A DNA stretch of 64,000 nucleotides, taken from NCBI RefSeq assembly GCF_003946915.1, contig NZ_RPOC01000004.1, positions 1 to 64,000 of the forward strand, written 5' to 3'. Both the position numbers and the translations under genes were made by a program. Position 1 is the first letter of the stretch, and each line of letters starts with the position of its first letter. Below are positions 44,342-53,474 of the stretch, piece by piece. The stretch is from Flavobacterium ustbae. GTDB taxonomy: Bacteria; Bacteroidota; Bacteroidia; Flavobacteriales; Flavobacteriaceae. Below the pieces are notes generated by a model. That model searched no databases. It was given only the letters and a program-made list of their open reading frames with translations, and was not told the origin of the DNA.

Positions 44342-44710
44342 GGACAAATTTCAACCTGCAGAGATGCTGATGGTGATTATCTTGACGGAAGCAGACAGTA
44401 TGTTTTGCATTGGCCGCCAAATATTCCGGTGGTAAATTTTTGGTCTGCAACGGTGTATGATGCAAATACTGCCTCGGGACTTGATAACGGACAGCCTTTT
44501 CCATCTCTGAATATGATGGATAAACCAGCTAAAAATCCAGATGAGTCTATAGATATTTATTTTGTTCCAAAAGCGCCGGCTGGTAAAGAAAAGAACTGGT
44601 TAGCAACAGTTGAAGGAAAAGGCTACTTTGTTATATTCAGATTATATAGTCCAAAAAAAGAATTTTTTGATAAAACTTGGAAACCTGATGATATTAAAAA
44701 AATGAATTAA
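44342..44710 (+). pseudogene. DUF1254/DUF1214 C-terminal remnant
   Basis: A stop-free 123-residue stretch without an ATG, bounded by TAG at 44339. It reads CRDADGDYLDGSRQYVLHWP then PPNIPVVNFWSATVYDANTA and FVIFRLYSPKKEFFDKTWK, the C-terminal DUF1214 domain. The intact relative is at 59234-60706 (compare PVNAFWSLTMYDANNKL). The N-terminal DUF1254 part is missing, so this is a 5'-truncated fragment, possibly joined after a rearrangement behind the COG0523 gene. Confidence 0.75.
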
Positions 44711-45065
44711 TTAAGTACTTAAAATCTGATGTCAGTTTAGGGAATATTTTTTAGTTTTTTTGATTCTTAAATTATTGTAAAAGAACATAATAAAATCAGA
44801 TATTCTATTTGTTGAAATTACGGATAAAGAATTACAAGTGATAATTTGAATTAGTTGAATGTAAATCAGGCAATGCCTTTAACATAAGTGAGCAAGTAGA
44901 TTAAAAAAATATCGATAATGCCAAAAACTAAATAAATTGAAAATAGAAATTAAATCGGAGCATAGTAATTATGCTCCGATTTTTTATATCAGATGATCTA
45001 TTCAGCTTAAATTTTAACCAAAAGTCGCTAAACGTATAAGGATTAAAACCTCCTTGATAAGATCA
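44711..45065. other. Intergenic region with terminator
   Basis: 355 bp. AAATCGGAGCATA (44952-44964) pairs with TATGCTCCGATTT, followed by TTTTT to about 44986, a strong terminator on the plus strand. The remainder is AT-rich with nothing recognised. Confidence 0.7.
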
Positions 45066-45374
45066 TTATTTAGGAGAGAGTGTAAACACCCCATAATTTG
45101 TAACATTCAATAACGCGTTAAACATAATACTGTCCGAATATTGCAGATACTCATAAAGTTTGTCAAGATATTGTCTGTCGTTGGTTATTTTATACATTTT
45201 TGTCATTACTGGCATAACCATGTAGGGACCGAATAAGTTCTGTATTTCATTTCCAGTAAGCATGTATGCTTCTAGATTTCCTTTATGATAAGCGGCATTA
45301 TCCCAAAATGAAGTGGTTTGTGGAGAATTTTTAGATTGCCGATACGTATTCACTTTTTCAATTATTTTTCGCAC
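45066..45374 (-). pseudogene. GH88/GH105-like hydrolase remnant
   Basis: 102 residues from GTG at 45374. TTSFWDNAAYHKGNLEAYML and MFGPYMVMPVMTKMYKITN, DRQYLDKLYEYLQYSDSIMF recall unsaturated glucuronyl/rhamnogalacturonyl hydrolases (family 88/105, YteR type). Two family regions that are usually about 60 residues apart are directly joined, the signal peptide is missing, and the frame ends in unrelated ALLNVTNYGVFTLSPK. It is an internally deleted, decayed gene. Such enzymes act on lyase products, as would follow the PL14-like protein at 1439. Confidence 0.65.
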
Positions 45375-45719
45375 CTCTTTTGGTTTTTTGTTTTCCTTTT
45401 AAATGATGTTAAAAGACAAAGCACGCTATATAAAATTTTATACCCGAAGTAACGAACAAATCAATAACATCCAGATTTTCGCTATGTATTGAATAATCAT
45501 CCGAATTGTATTTAGAAATTATTAGATAATTGCAACCTTGATGTTACTGTTTTCTTATGAATTTGCTTTAAGTTTAAATTTTGGTTATCAATATTTTCTG
45601 TGGTTTGTTTCAGTAGTTTGCTAATCAGTGTTTTATTGGTTTTCTACTAATGCGTGATATTTAGCATCATTGGCTTTCAATGTATTTAGAATTAAATTTA
45701 CGGACTTATAATTAGAACT
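45375..45719. other. Intergenic region, nothing recognised
   Basis: 345 bp of AT-rich DNA between the hydrolase remnant and the phosphatase. No promoter or fold was clear. Confidence 0.5.
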
Positions 45720-46838
45720 ATGAAATACATAAAAAACTTGATTTTTGCAGGCATGTCAGTGGCTGTTTTGGGTAATCCTTCACAAATAATTGCTCAAAAA
45801 AAAGAACCTTTAAATATTATATTTATGGTAGGAGACGGAATGGGAGTGGCCCAGGTATCTTCTGCTTTTTATTTTGGTGAGGGAAAACCCAATTTTCAGC
45901 AGTTTCCTATTGTCGGACTTTCAGAAACATCTTCTACAAGCAGTAAAGTAACTGATTCTGCTGCAGGAGCCACTGCTTTCGCATCTGGACAAAAAACTTT
46001 CAACAGAGGTATTGGTGTAAGTAAAGATACGATCGCTCTACCAACCATTTTAGAATCATTACAAGATAAGGGTTACCAAACAGGACTTATTAGTCTGACA
46101 TCTATAACACATGCAACCCCTGCGGCTTATTATGCGCATGTTAAGGATCGAGATATGCATGAAGAAATTGCTTTGCAGCTTGTTGATGCAAAAGTGAATT
46201 TTTTAGCTGGCGGCGGTCTGAAATTTTTCAACAAAAGAAAAGATAAAAAGAACTTATTGAACGATTTTAGCAGTGCAAATTACAAAATAGATACGCTTAG
46301 CCTTTCGAAACCCAATTATAAAAAAGACAATATTTATTTGCTAGCTCAGGATCCGATGCCCAATAAGATCGAAGGCCGTGGCGATTTTTTAGCTGATGCA
46401 ACTGGTCTTGCTTTAGATTATTTTTCTCATAAGAAGAAGCCTTTTTTCCTGATGATTGAAGGTTCTTTTATAGATTGGGGTGGACATGCAAAAAATCCAG
46501 AAATGATGGTTAAAGAAGTTCTTGATTTTGATAAAACCATTGGGGTAGTAATAGATTTTGTAAAAGCACATCCTAATACACTTTTGGTTGTGACTGCTGA
46601 TCACGAAACAGGAGGTGCTAATTTAGGCAAATACTATGAAGTTAATGCAGCTACCGGCAAGTCAGAGCAGATACCTAGCAAACTTCAGGTGAATTTTTTC
46701 ACGGATCAGCACACGGCAACTTTAGTACCAGTTTTTGCAATGGGTAAAGAAGCAGATCTGTTTTCAGGACTTTACGCGAATAATATGATATATTGGAAAC
46801 TTATAGAGGCACTAAAGAAAAGCGGATTGAAAATTTAG
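45720..46838 (+). CDS. Alkaline phosphatase (PhoA superfamily)
   Basis: A 372-residue exported phosphatase with a signal peptide (MKYIKNLIFAGMSVAVLGNP, cleaved after AQ). Metal ligand DGMG is at NIIFMVGDGMGVAQVS, nucleophile S80 in VTDSAAGATAFASGQKT, and metal ligands in SITHATPAAYYAH, EGSFIDWGGHA and VVTADHETGG. It hydrolyses phosphate monoesters in the periplasm. It is shorter than E. coli PhoA but typical of Bacteroidota forms. Followed by a strong bidirectional terminator. Confidence 0.92.
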   Translation: MKYIKNLIFAGMSVAVLGNPSQIIAQKKEPLNIIFMVGDGMGVAQVSSAFYFGEGKPNFQQFPIVGLSETSSTSSKVTDSAAGATAFASGQKTFNRGIGVSKDTIALPTILESLQDKGYQTGLISLTSITHATPAAYYAHVKDRDMHEEIALQLVDAKVNFLAGGGLKFFNKRKDKKNLLNDFSSANYKIDTLSLSKPNYKKDNIYLLAQDPMPNKIEGRGDFLADATGLALDYFSHKKKPFFLMIEGSFIDWGGHAKNPEMMVKEVLDFDKTIGVVIDFVKAHPNTLLVVTADHETGGANLGKYYEVNAATGKSEQIPSKLQVNFFTDQHTATLVPVFAMGKEADLFSGLYANNMIYWKLIEALKKSGLKI

Positions 46839-47146
46839 AAAATCGAATAAAAGTCTAGTCTAATTTTAAATGACTTTAAAGAAAGTGAGAATTGGGGAAT
46901 AAAACATTTGTTTGCCTCACTAGATAGCAATTAATAAATTGATTTAAATAAATTACTTCGTTAGCTTATTTTGGATAGATTAAACGAAAAAAAGGCGCCA
47001 ATTGGCGCCTTTTTTTGGCTGTAGTGACTTACTGAACAATTTACAAATCATATTATAAATCAATGACAGCTTGTATATTGGTTTATTTCGAGTGGTCTAA
47101 GCTGTTTTTTGTTGCAATAATTCTTTATATTGAAAATTTAATTCTT
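46839..47146. other. Intergenic region with strong terminator
   Basis: 308 bp. A symmetric terminator at 46987-47016 has A7, GGCGCC, AATT, GGCGCC and T7, which works on both strands. The rest is AT-rich with nothing recognised. Confidence 0.85.
46987..47016. terminator. Bidirectional terminator
   Basis: A perfect palindrome, GGCGCC-AATT-GGCGCC, flanked by seven A and seven T. It separates the phosphatase from the S41 protease. Confidence 0.92.
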
Positions 47147-48652
47147 TTATTTATTGTTTTTCAATCTTTTAAAATCCTCAATATATAAACCTTTTGCAGT
47201 ATTTGTAGGGTTGAATGTAGCAAGATTGTCAATTCTTAATGAAAAAGGAGGATTGGTGCTTTTTGCTGCAGTTCGCATGGTTTGGCCTGTAATTAATTCG
47301 AGAGCTTTATTCAAATAAGGATCTTTTACGTTTCCAAATTCAACCAAATTTAAGAAAATGCTATATGGATTAATTTCGTGATCAGGTCTAATTTTCACTG
47401 GATTAGGATCTTTGTCTTTGTTATAATATGAAAATGTAATGGGTTGCAATTGCCATTTGTGTTTAGTGCTTCGATTGGCATACGAGGTATAATTAGAAGA
47501 AGGAGAATCGTATAATGTGTTGGAACCTACAAATTTGCCAACCGTTTCTTCGCCTATTGTAATTACGTTAATGTATTTTTTTAGACATTGTATGGTGAGC
47601 TCGCTTGCAGAAGCAGTTTGAAAACTTACCAGCACATATATATTTGTCAAGGTAAGGCTGTTTATATTTTCTTCTCTCTGAAAAGTTGGCTTATTATCAA
47701 CCAGGTTAAAAATGTTTACTTTTTCAGAAAGATTTTCATAGCCGTCTTCATTATTGTGTTTATCATTGAAGTCTAAGTAAATATATGGTTTGTTGGTAAA
47801 ACTCCCGTTAATCATTTGTGCTAGGGCAACTGCAGTTTCTAATGAACCTCCACCATTGTATCTTAAGTCTAAAACCAATTCGTTAATTCCATCTAATTTC
47901 ATTTTAGCGAAAGCCGCATTGAGTTCGTCATTATAGTCTGACTTGAAACCATTAAACACCAGATAACCAATGTTTTTTCCTCCATATGTTTTCTTTTCGT
48001 AATAAGCAACCGGGTTTTCATCAATATCAGCTTTTGTTACAGATACAGTTCCTGCTTTGTCTGTGGTTAGCAAACCGCTGCTTGTAAACTGCACGCTTGC
48101 TGCCAGAGTAATGGTGATTTGTGTGTTTTCTAGTTGATTATAATTGCTTGCAGTAAGCTGGCTTCCATTTATTTTTGTAATAACATCCCCTCTTTTCAAT
48201 CCCGCCAAAGCTGCTGACGATCCAGGTACAATGTAGTTAATTAAGGCTACCATATTGGTGTTGGATGCATCTTTAGGATAAATGGCATAATTAAAACCGC
48301 CTTTTTTTTCAACTTCAGCAATTTTTGAAACCTGTACGACCTCATTACTGTTTTCAATCCAGGAGAATCTATCAACAGTCCCTCTTTGATATAAAAGTGA
48401 GTAGAAAAGCGCATCGGGAGTTTTTCCATTGATAAAATTGTTATATGCAGCAGTAGAAGTGATTTTGCTGTCAGACAAATCGGCAACGTTGGATTGCCAG
48501 TAATACCATGAATTCATAGCTTTCCAAACAAAGTCGTTAATCTCGTCAGGCTTAGTAGTTGTGGTTTCTTTAGTGTCAGAATCAGAATCTTTGCTGCAAG
48601 CTGTAAAAATCAATCCTGCAAGTAATGTTTTAAGAATATATTTTAATTTCAT
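47147..48652 (-). CDS. S41-family C-terminal processing peptidase, lipoprotein
   Basis: A 501-residue lipoprotein (MKLKYILKTLLAGLIFTAC, Cys 19; Thr/Asp-rich linker). It has an N-terminal helical region (WYYWQSNVADL), a PDZ-like region with GSSAALAGLKRGDVITKING (about residues 145-165), and the S41 domain: LDLRYNGGGSLETAVALAQM, TASASELT with the catalytic serine, and GEETVGKFVG with the lysine. Periplasmic tail-specific protease relative, probably anchored to the membrane. Divergent from the lipoprotein gene at 48709. Confidence 0.88.
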   Translation of the reverse strand: MKLKYILKTLLAGLIFTACSKDSDSDTKETTTTKPDEINDFVWKAMNSWYYWQSNVADLSDSKITSTAAYNNFINGKTPDALFYSLLYQRGTVDRFSWIENSNEVVQVSKIAEVEKKGGFNYAIYPKDASNTNMVALINYIVPGSSAALAGLKRGDVITKINGSQLTASNYNQLENTQITITLAASVQFTSSGLLTTDKAGTVSVTKADIDENPVAYYEKKTYGGKNIGYLVFNGFKSDYNDELNAAFAKMKLDGINELVLDLRYNGGGSLETAVALAQMINGSFTNKPYIYLDFNDKHNNEDGYENLSEKVNIFNLVDNKPTFQREENINSLTLTNIYVLVSFQTASASELTIQCLKKYINVITIGEETVGKFVGSNTLYDSPSSNYTSYANRSTKHKWQLQPITFSYYNKDKDPNPVKIRPDHEINPYSIFLNLVEFGNVKDPYLNKALELITGQTMRTAAKSTNPPFSLRIDNLATFNPTNTAKGLYIEDFKRLKNNK

Positions 48653-48662
48653 TATTTTTTCA

Positions 48663-48702
48663 ATCGTTTATTTTAAGTTAAATTTGTGGGTGCATAAACG
48701 AT
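48663..48702. promoter_or_regulatory. Promoter within an inverted repeat
   Basis: ATCGTTTAT (48663-48671) and ATAAACGAT (48694-48702) flank TAAATTTG (48679-48686), the -7 box of the gene at 48709. A factor binding both arms would cover the promoter. It lies in the 56-bp spacer shared with the S41 gene. Confidence 0.45.
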
Positions 48703-48708
48703 AAAAGT

Positions 48709-49086
48709 ATGAAAAATAGTATTCCTAAAGCCTTCCTTTTATTTTCTTTTGGACTTTTTTTTCTTTTTTCATGTTCCAGACAACTTTTAGATATCAAAAA
48801 TCAAACCTATAAAAGTTATAACACAAATAATGAAAGAGGATATATAGTTAGTTTTAAATTAAATGACACTGCTGTTGTTCCTAAATCGGTTGTGATTAAT
48901 GGTATTGTTCAGGATATATCTAATTCAAATAAAACTGGAGATATTTATTATGTAAATGTTATTGCACAAACTGCCTTACTTCATAATTACAAAGTAAAAT
49001 TAGATAATAAAGAAAATGGTATCTATTTTGAGAAAAATTCAAATATATTTTTTCAACCTGTAAAATTCAAATTAATCACAGACTAA
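48709..49086 (+). CDS. Small lipoprotein, unknown function
   Basis: A 125-residue protein with a lipoprotein signal (FLLFSFGLFFLFSCSRQ, Cys about residue 22) and a small beta-rich domain (GYIVSFKLNDTAVVPKSVVI, IYYVNVIAQTALLHNYKVKL). No family recognised. It has its own promoter, flanked by an inverted repeat, and is divergent from the S41 protease, so the two may share control. Confidence 0.7.
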   Translation: MKNSIPKAFLLFSFGLFFLFSCSRQLLDIKNQTYKSYNTNNERGYIVSFKLNDTAVVPKSVVINGIVQDISNSNKTGDIYYVNVIAQTALLHNYKVKLDNKENGIYFEKNSNIFFQPVKFKLITD

Positions 49087-49153
49087 TTTAAAAAGTTTGA
49101 TTGAACCTGGTCGTGTGTACTTATAATCTGCATTAAAAACCATGTTAAAATAA

Positions 49154-49185
49154 AAACGTATCACAGCATATGCTCTGATACGTTT
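49154..49185. terminator. Bidirectional terminator
   Basis: AAACGTATCACAGCA (49154-49168) pairs with TGCTCTGATACGTTT (to 49185) with one mismatch; it lies between the lipoprotein and the convergent SDR. Confidence 0.75.
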
Positions 49186-49201
49186 AATAAACTAAATTGA
49201 T

Positions 49202-49993
49202 TTATGAATTACCATATAGGTTTGATTCTCCACCATCGATTGCGATGGTCTGTCCATTTACATATTGGCATTCATCGCTAAGCAAAAAAGCTACAAGATT
49301 TCCAACATCTTCGGGTTTTCCTAGTCTTCTCGTAGGGTTTCTTTGTGCGTAAGTTGTTTCTGCCGCTTTAGGATCTTCTGGATTTACTTGTTTAAAAGCT
49401 TCGGCTACCATTGGAGTCAGAATTGCTCCGGGTGCAATTGCATTGGTGAAAATACCATCTTTACCATATTCGATTGCTGCATTTTTAGTCATACCAGAAA
49501 CGGCATGTTTACTTGCTACATAAGGCATCTGATTGATTACACCTCTAATTCCGCCCACAGAGGCAACGTTTACAATTTTTCCTCCGCCGTGTTGCTGCAT
49601 GACAGGGATCACGTATTTCAATCCGTAATAAACACCCATAAGATTGATGTCAATTACTTTTTTAAACACATTGATGTCGTAATCTACTAACGGCGCCTGT
49701 TTTCCTTCGATACCTGCGTTGTTGTAAAATCCGTCGATACGGCCAAATGCTTCAACCGTTTTGTCAACATAATTTTTAACAGCCTGTTCATCTGAAACGT
49801 CGGCAACTATAGTTGTAATTTTTGCACTTGGTGCAACTGACTGAATTTCTGCTTTTGCTTTTTCAAGTGCTTCTGCATTATAATCTACAATAGAAAGATT
49901 GGCTCCTTTTACTGCTACGGCTTTACTTGCTGCTAGTCCAAGGCCCATGGCGGCACCTGTAATAATGATTGTTTTGTCTTTAAAAATGCTCAT
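49202..49993 (-). CDS. SDR-family oxidoreductase
   Basis: A 263-residue classical SDR: cofactor loop TGAAMGLGLAAS, VADVSDEQAVKNYV, NNAGIEG, catalytic Ser in VNVASVGGIRG and YVASK for Tyr/Lys, ending VNGQTIAIDGGES. NAD(P)-dependent, substrate unknown. It is the second gene behind a TetR regulator, 55 bp away. A 10-base motif TTCATTTAAA in that spacer (50031-50040) is shared with the tetR promoter region, so the TetR protein probably controls both. Confidence 0.88.
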   Translation of the reverse strand: MSIFKDKTIIITGAAMGLGLAASKAVAVKGANLSIVDYNAEALEKAKAEIQSVAPSAKITTIVADVSDEQAVKNYVDKTVEAFGRIDGFYNNAGIEGKQAPLVDYDINVFKKVIDINLMGVYYGLKYVIPVMQQHGGGKIVNVASVGGIRGVINQMPYVASKHAVSGMTKNAAIEYGKDGIFTNAIAPGAILTPMVAEAFKQVNPEDPKAAETTYAQRNPTRRLGKPEDVGNLVAFLLSDECQYVNGQTIAIDGGESNLYGNS

Positions 49994-50048
49994 AATATGT
50001 GGTATTTAAGAAATTATAATTGAAGATTTGTTCATTTAAAGTCTAAAT

Positions 50049-50627
50049 TTAGATCATGCCTCTCCAAGCCATATCAAAGCAGTCATCGATAACTTGCTGT
50101 GTTAATGGAAATAGCTTTTGGATGATGCCCGTTGAGCAGGAGCGTACAGCACCATCAAAAAAACTAATGAGTATAATAGCGTCTACTGCTTTTATGATGC
50201 CTTCCTGCTGTCCTTTTTCCAAAAGATCATATAAAGGTTTATTTTGTATTTCATACTCGGCAAGCTGTTTTGAAAAATTGATTTGTATATAGCTTGACTG
50301 TACGTATTGATCGATAAACACCGTTTCAGCATAGTTATTAAGTCTGTAATTAAGCATATTAATATAAATCTGTTTTAGTGATTGCCTGATGGGTACATTG
50401 ATATCAAAGTCACGATACATCGCCTGTGTCATTTTATCTTCAACCGCTGCATAAGCAAGCTGTACCAATTCTTCTTTGTTTTTGAAATAGATGTACAATG
50501 TTCCTGCGGCAATTCCAGCTGTTTTGCTTATGCCTGAAATTGTTACGCTCGCTAATCCTTGTTTGCCTGTAAGTGCATATACAGACTGTAGAATTTTTTC
50601 TCTTTTATCTGGATCTAAAGGTCTCAT
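50049..50627 (-). CDS. TetR/AcrR-family repressor
   Basis: A 192-residue regulator. The N-terminal HTH (EKILQSVYALTGKQGLASVT, ISGISKTAGIAAGTLYIYFK, NKEELVQLAY) is canonical; the C-terminal helical domain (LNYRLNNYAETVFIDQYVQS) would bind a small ligand. Upstream of the SDR on the same strand, and preceded by a perfect inverted repeat at 50639-50658. A typical local repressor of a ligand-induced dehydrogenase. Confidence 0.92.
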   Translation of the reverse strand: MRPLDPDKREKILQSVYALTGKQGLASVTISGISKTAGIAAGTLYIYFKNKEELVQLAYAAVEDKMTQAMYRDFDINVPIRQSLKQIYINMLNYRLNNYAETVFIDQYVQSSYIQINFSKQLAEYEIQNKPLYDLLEKGQQEGIIKAVDAIILISFFDGAVRSCSTGIIQKLFPLTQQVIDDCFDMAWRGMI

Positions 50628-50638
50628 GTAGTAAAGTT

Positions 50639-50658
50639 AAATGAAAAAATATTCATTT
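50639..50658. promoter_or_regulatory. Candidate TetR operator
   Basis: AAATGAA (50639-50645), a 6-bp spacer and TTCATTT (50652-50658) form a perfect inverted repeat 11 bp upstream of the tetR start. The right arm with AAA behind it, TTCATTTAAA, recurs at 50031-50040 before the SDR. Confidence 0.55.
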
Positions 50659-50856
50659 AAATGTAGAAAAGTAAATTATAACTTTTATTTAAGACTAATT
50701 GATATGCTTTTTAAGCAAAAAAATATCCTATAATTTTTATTCTTTGAGTTATTCTGTTTTAATTTGACAGAGACGGTAAATCTGCATTCCTTAGTTAGGA
50801 ATGCGAATTTTGAAGCGTAATTTAAATTTTAATAATCTTTTAGTATCAAAGACTTG

Positions 50857-51576
50857 ATGATTTATACCAAAGAAAATTTTCCAAAAATAGCTGCCGAACG
50901 CGATTTGTTTATTACTATTTTAATGTATGGAATGTTTGGACTTTTATTTATTGCTATGCTTGCTTTATTGGTAGCAATTCCATTAAGTATGCAGCTGGAG
51001 CACAATAGCCGCTTGTCTAACAATGAGATCATCTTCAATGTTATCTATTTTCCTTTGGTTCTTTGGGCTATTTGGGGACTTTACAAAAACTACCAACGCC
51101 ATAAGCTTAAAAAGGTAATTCTCATTTATATTGATCGTGACGGTTTACATCACCAGCAATTTGATGGTACAGTTAAAAGTGTTTTGTACAAAGAACTGGG
51201 AAAAAGTACAGAGCCATACGTAAGTGATATTGATAGAAGAATAGGGACAAAATATTCTCCAAGCTATATTTTTGGTTTTAAAGACGGTGTGCGGGTTCCA
51301 ATTCATTTTTCTACTGCAGAAAATGGACTTTCGTTTGTTCCGAAAAATAAATATCAACTGATTGCGCATTTTCTGCAAGGAGCAGCTTTGTTTTGTCCAC
51401 ACTTAAAAATTTCTCCTGCTGTTTATTCAGATTATTTTATTGATCCCGATACTTTAGAATTCAGTAAAAAAGCCCAGAACATTACGTATTTTATAGTTTT
51501 TATAGTATTGGTAATCGTCCTTCTCGGTATCGATTTGCTTACAAAATATACAATGGGCTTTTCATTATTGTTTTAA
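50857..51576 (+). CDS. Membrane protein, unknown function
   Basis: A 239-residue protein with an N-terminal hydrophobic segment pair (about residues 18-45 and 62-80), a central soluble domain (VILIYIDRDGLHHQQFDGTV, YIFGFKDGVRVPIHFSTAEN) and a C-terminal membrane segment (YFIVFIVLVIVLLGIDLLTK). No family recognised. ATG 50857 is taken rather than TTG 50854 one codon earlier. Confidence 0.65.
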   Translation: MIYTKENFPKIAAERDLFITILMYGMFGLLFIAMLALLVAIPLSMQLEHNSRLSNNEIIFNVIYFPLVLWAIWGLYKNYQRHKLKKVILIYIDRDGLHHQQFDGTVKSVLYKELGKSTEPYVSDIDRRIGTKYSPSYIFGFKDGVRVPIHFSTAENGLSFVPKNKYQLIAHFLQGAALFCPHLKISPAVYSDYFIDPDTLEFSKKAQNITYFIVFIVLVIVLLGIDLLTKYTMGFSLLF

Positions 51577-51596
51577 AACACGTATGTTGGAAAAGT

Positions 51597-51892
51597 TTAA
51601 ATACTATTTTGGAGCTTTTTTTCTTCATTCTTCCCGTCCTGATCAATAAGTCGGGCAATAGGCAGGGTAACGGCAAAAAGACAGACTAAAAATGTCAAAA
51701 ATTTTGATCGGATAACATTAGATGCTTTCTGACCGCTCCAACTTTATAAAGTTCAGGATTAAAATACTCGTCAAGTTCTTCTTCAAATACAAATATGTTT
51801 CCTGTGAGTGACACTACAAACACAATCAGCCCAGACGCGAGTCCGAGCCAAAGGTGTAGTAAACCAATAATTTTTTTAAATGTCTTATTCAT
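51597..51892 (-). pseudogene. PepSY-type membrane protein, internally deleted
   Basis: The N-terminal 65 residues (MNKTFKKIIGLLHLWLGLAS, GLIVFVVSLTGNIFVFEEEL) are the first membrane segment of a PepSY-TM reductase-like protein, normally about 380-400 residues. The frame ends at LSDQNF. The next frame holds FLTFLVCLFAVTLPIARLID then QDGKNEEKKLQNSI and a stop at 51597, the usual last membrane segment of the same family. About 300 residues are missing and the two ends are joined out of frame, a deletion-frameshift remnant. In Flavobacterium such genes often follow TonB receptors. Confidence 0.7.
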
Positions 51893-51944
51893 TTTATTAC
51901 AAATAATATATTTTTTGCTGACGTGTTTCTGTAGGTTTTAAAAA

Positions 51945-52982
51945 CTAAGAACCAATAAAAAAAAGCATATCTCCTTTATTGACAGGAGGTGTTGCGATTT
52001 TACTGAGAATTGTCCCGCTTTTTGGAGCCGTTATGATTTTAACATTTTTGCCAAAGGAATTGGTTATGTATCCTATCTCTTCTTCCTGCAGTACTTTTTG
52101 GCCTGGTTTACAGCTGCTGCGGAAAAAGCCCTGCGCAGGACTAAGTACATAGGACTGATGGATGTATCTTGTCTTTTTAGTAGGTACGGCTACTTTTTTT
52201 TGGGGCTCATACATCCCAAGCTTTCCCATTATATTATAGAATGCGGTTTTGGCCGATAGCTGAATTGTTTTTTGGCCTTTTACGGCTGTACCCATGTGCA
52301 TGCTTAGGGATGGAATGCCCAAACGTACAGACTGTTTGAAGGCATAAATTGCAGGTTGGCCCGACTGAATTTCAAACGGGTAGCTTACAATATAAGGAAA
52401 ACCGGTGGCTTCGCAAAGTTTGAAGGACATTCGGGTCTGCTCTGCAAATTCTTTATTTTCATAATAGCCTATTAAAGCAAGCTCTGCTGTATGATTCCCA
52501 CCGCCATGCACTTCAATGAATATATCTGTGGCATCAAAAATTTTAGTTGTGATAAAATCTGCTATGACTTCAGTAATGGTCCCTGCGGCATTTCCGGGAA
52601 AGGATCGGTTTAAGTCTTTTTTATCCACTGGATTCTTGTCAGGGTTACGGCTGAAGAACGATTCCATATTAAGTACCGGAATCAATATAAGATTGCCTTT
52701 GAGTTTTTCAGGGCTGATCTCTTTTCGTAATTTCGTAATGGTTGCAATTGCTGGATAGTCAGTGCCATGAATTCCCGCAACTATAGTCAGCGTTGGGCCC
52801 TTTAGTTTTCCAATGATTAAAGTGGCAGGAATTTTGGCTTCGCTGCCGTCTGGAGCATGAATACGAAATACGGTATCTCTTTTTGTTAAGGATTGCTGTG
52901 CCAACATTTCTTTAAGGGAGTGATTTTGTGAAAAGGTCAGCTGGAAGACTAAAGACAGCAGGATAAAAAATATATTTTTCAT
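51945..52982 (-). CDS. Succinylglutamate desuccinylase/aspartoacylase-family (M14) protein
   Basis: A 345-residue exported protein (signal MKNIFFILLSLVFQLTFSQ). The zinc-binding motif is GIHGTD (about residues 72-77) with NRSFPG and IEVHGGG, the M14/AstE-AspA pattern with His and Glu ligands. C-terminal residues about 270-345 form a beta barrel-like domain (GQKVLQEEEIGYITNSFGKN). Relatives remove acyl groups from amino acids or act on peptides. It lies just upstream of the PepSY remnant on the same strand. Confidence 0.85.
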   Translation of the reverse strand: MKNIFFILLSLVFQLTFSQNHSLKEMLAQQSLTKRDTVFRIHAPDGSEAKIPATLIIGKLKGPTLTIVAGIHGTDYPAIATITKLRKEISPEKLKGNLILIPVLNMESFFSRNPDKNPVDKKDLNRSFPGNAAGTITEVIADFITTKIFDATDIFIEVHGGGNHTAELALIGYYENKEFAEQTRMSFKLCEATGFPYIVSYPFEIQSGQPAIYAFKQSVRLGIPSLSMHMGTAVKGQKTIQLSAKTAFYNIMGKLGMYEPQKKVAVPTKKTRYIHQSYVLSPAQGFFRSSCKPGQKVLQEEEIGYITNSFGKNVKIITAPKSGTILSKIATPPVNKGDMLFFIGS

Positions 52983-53474
52983 TGGAAGGATAATTTATTT
53001 CTATAGGTCCGCCTGCATAATTGGCGGAGGATATTTATTGTAGTTAGGTATTTTAATTTAGAAGTGATATTAAAGGGTTTAATGTTTTTTGGAAGCTGAA
53101 CTTTCATTGCAGGAGTATCCGAATTAAAGGATGAGCGGACTGGTAAAAAATCCCTGCAGCGCATTCATTTTAAATTTTAATTCAAAATATTATGTCAGAA
53201 TCATTTTGCTGCAGGGAAAAAATAAAAAATTAGCATCATTATTCTATTACTTACAGAAAATTGTAATAATAAAAAGATGTTATAAACTGCCAATAGATAG
53301 TTTAGTGGCAGGCAAAATTAATGCACCTTGAAAAGTTTCAGCAAAAGCATACCGGGTCCTAGTACCGCTAAGGAGTATAGCCGTAATTACGGAGAGATAA
53401 ATGTTTTGCTCAATATAATTATAGCATTAAGCTCCAGCAAAGCGGTTTGATATAGATATGCTTTCCAGTTGTTT
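52983..53474. other. Eroded intergenic region
   Basis: About 490 bp between the M14 gene and a small possible gene. CCCTGCAGC (53151-53159) and GCTGCAGGG (53209-53217) form a distant inverted repeat. Open frames of 61-66 codons exist on both strands but show no signal or family pattern. The region may be what remains of a receptor gene that commonly stands between such genes; no fragment could be identified. Confidence 0.4.

Noticed and set aside
53131..53331. 66-codon plus-strand frame starting MSGLVKNPCSAF
   Set aside because: It spans the arms of an inverted repeat, has no signal or family pattern, and the composition fits non-coding AT-rich DNA.
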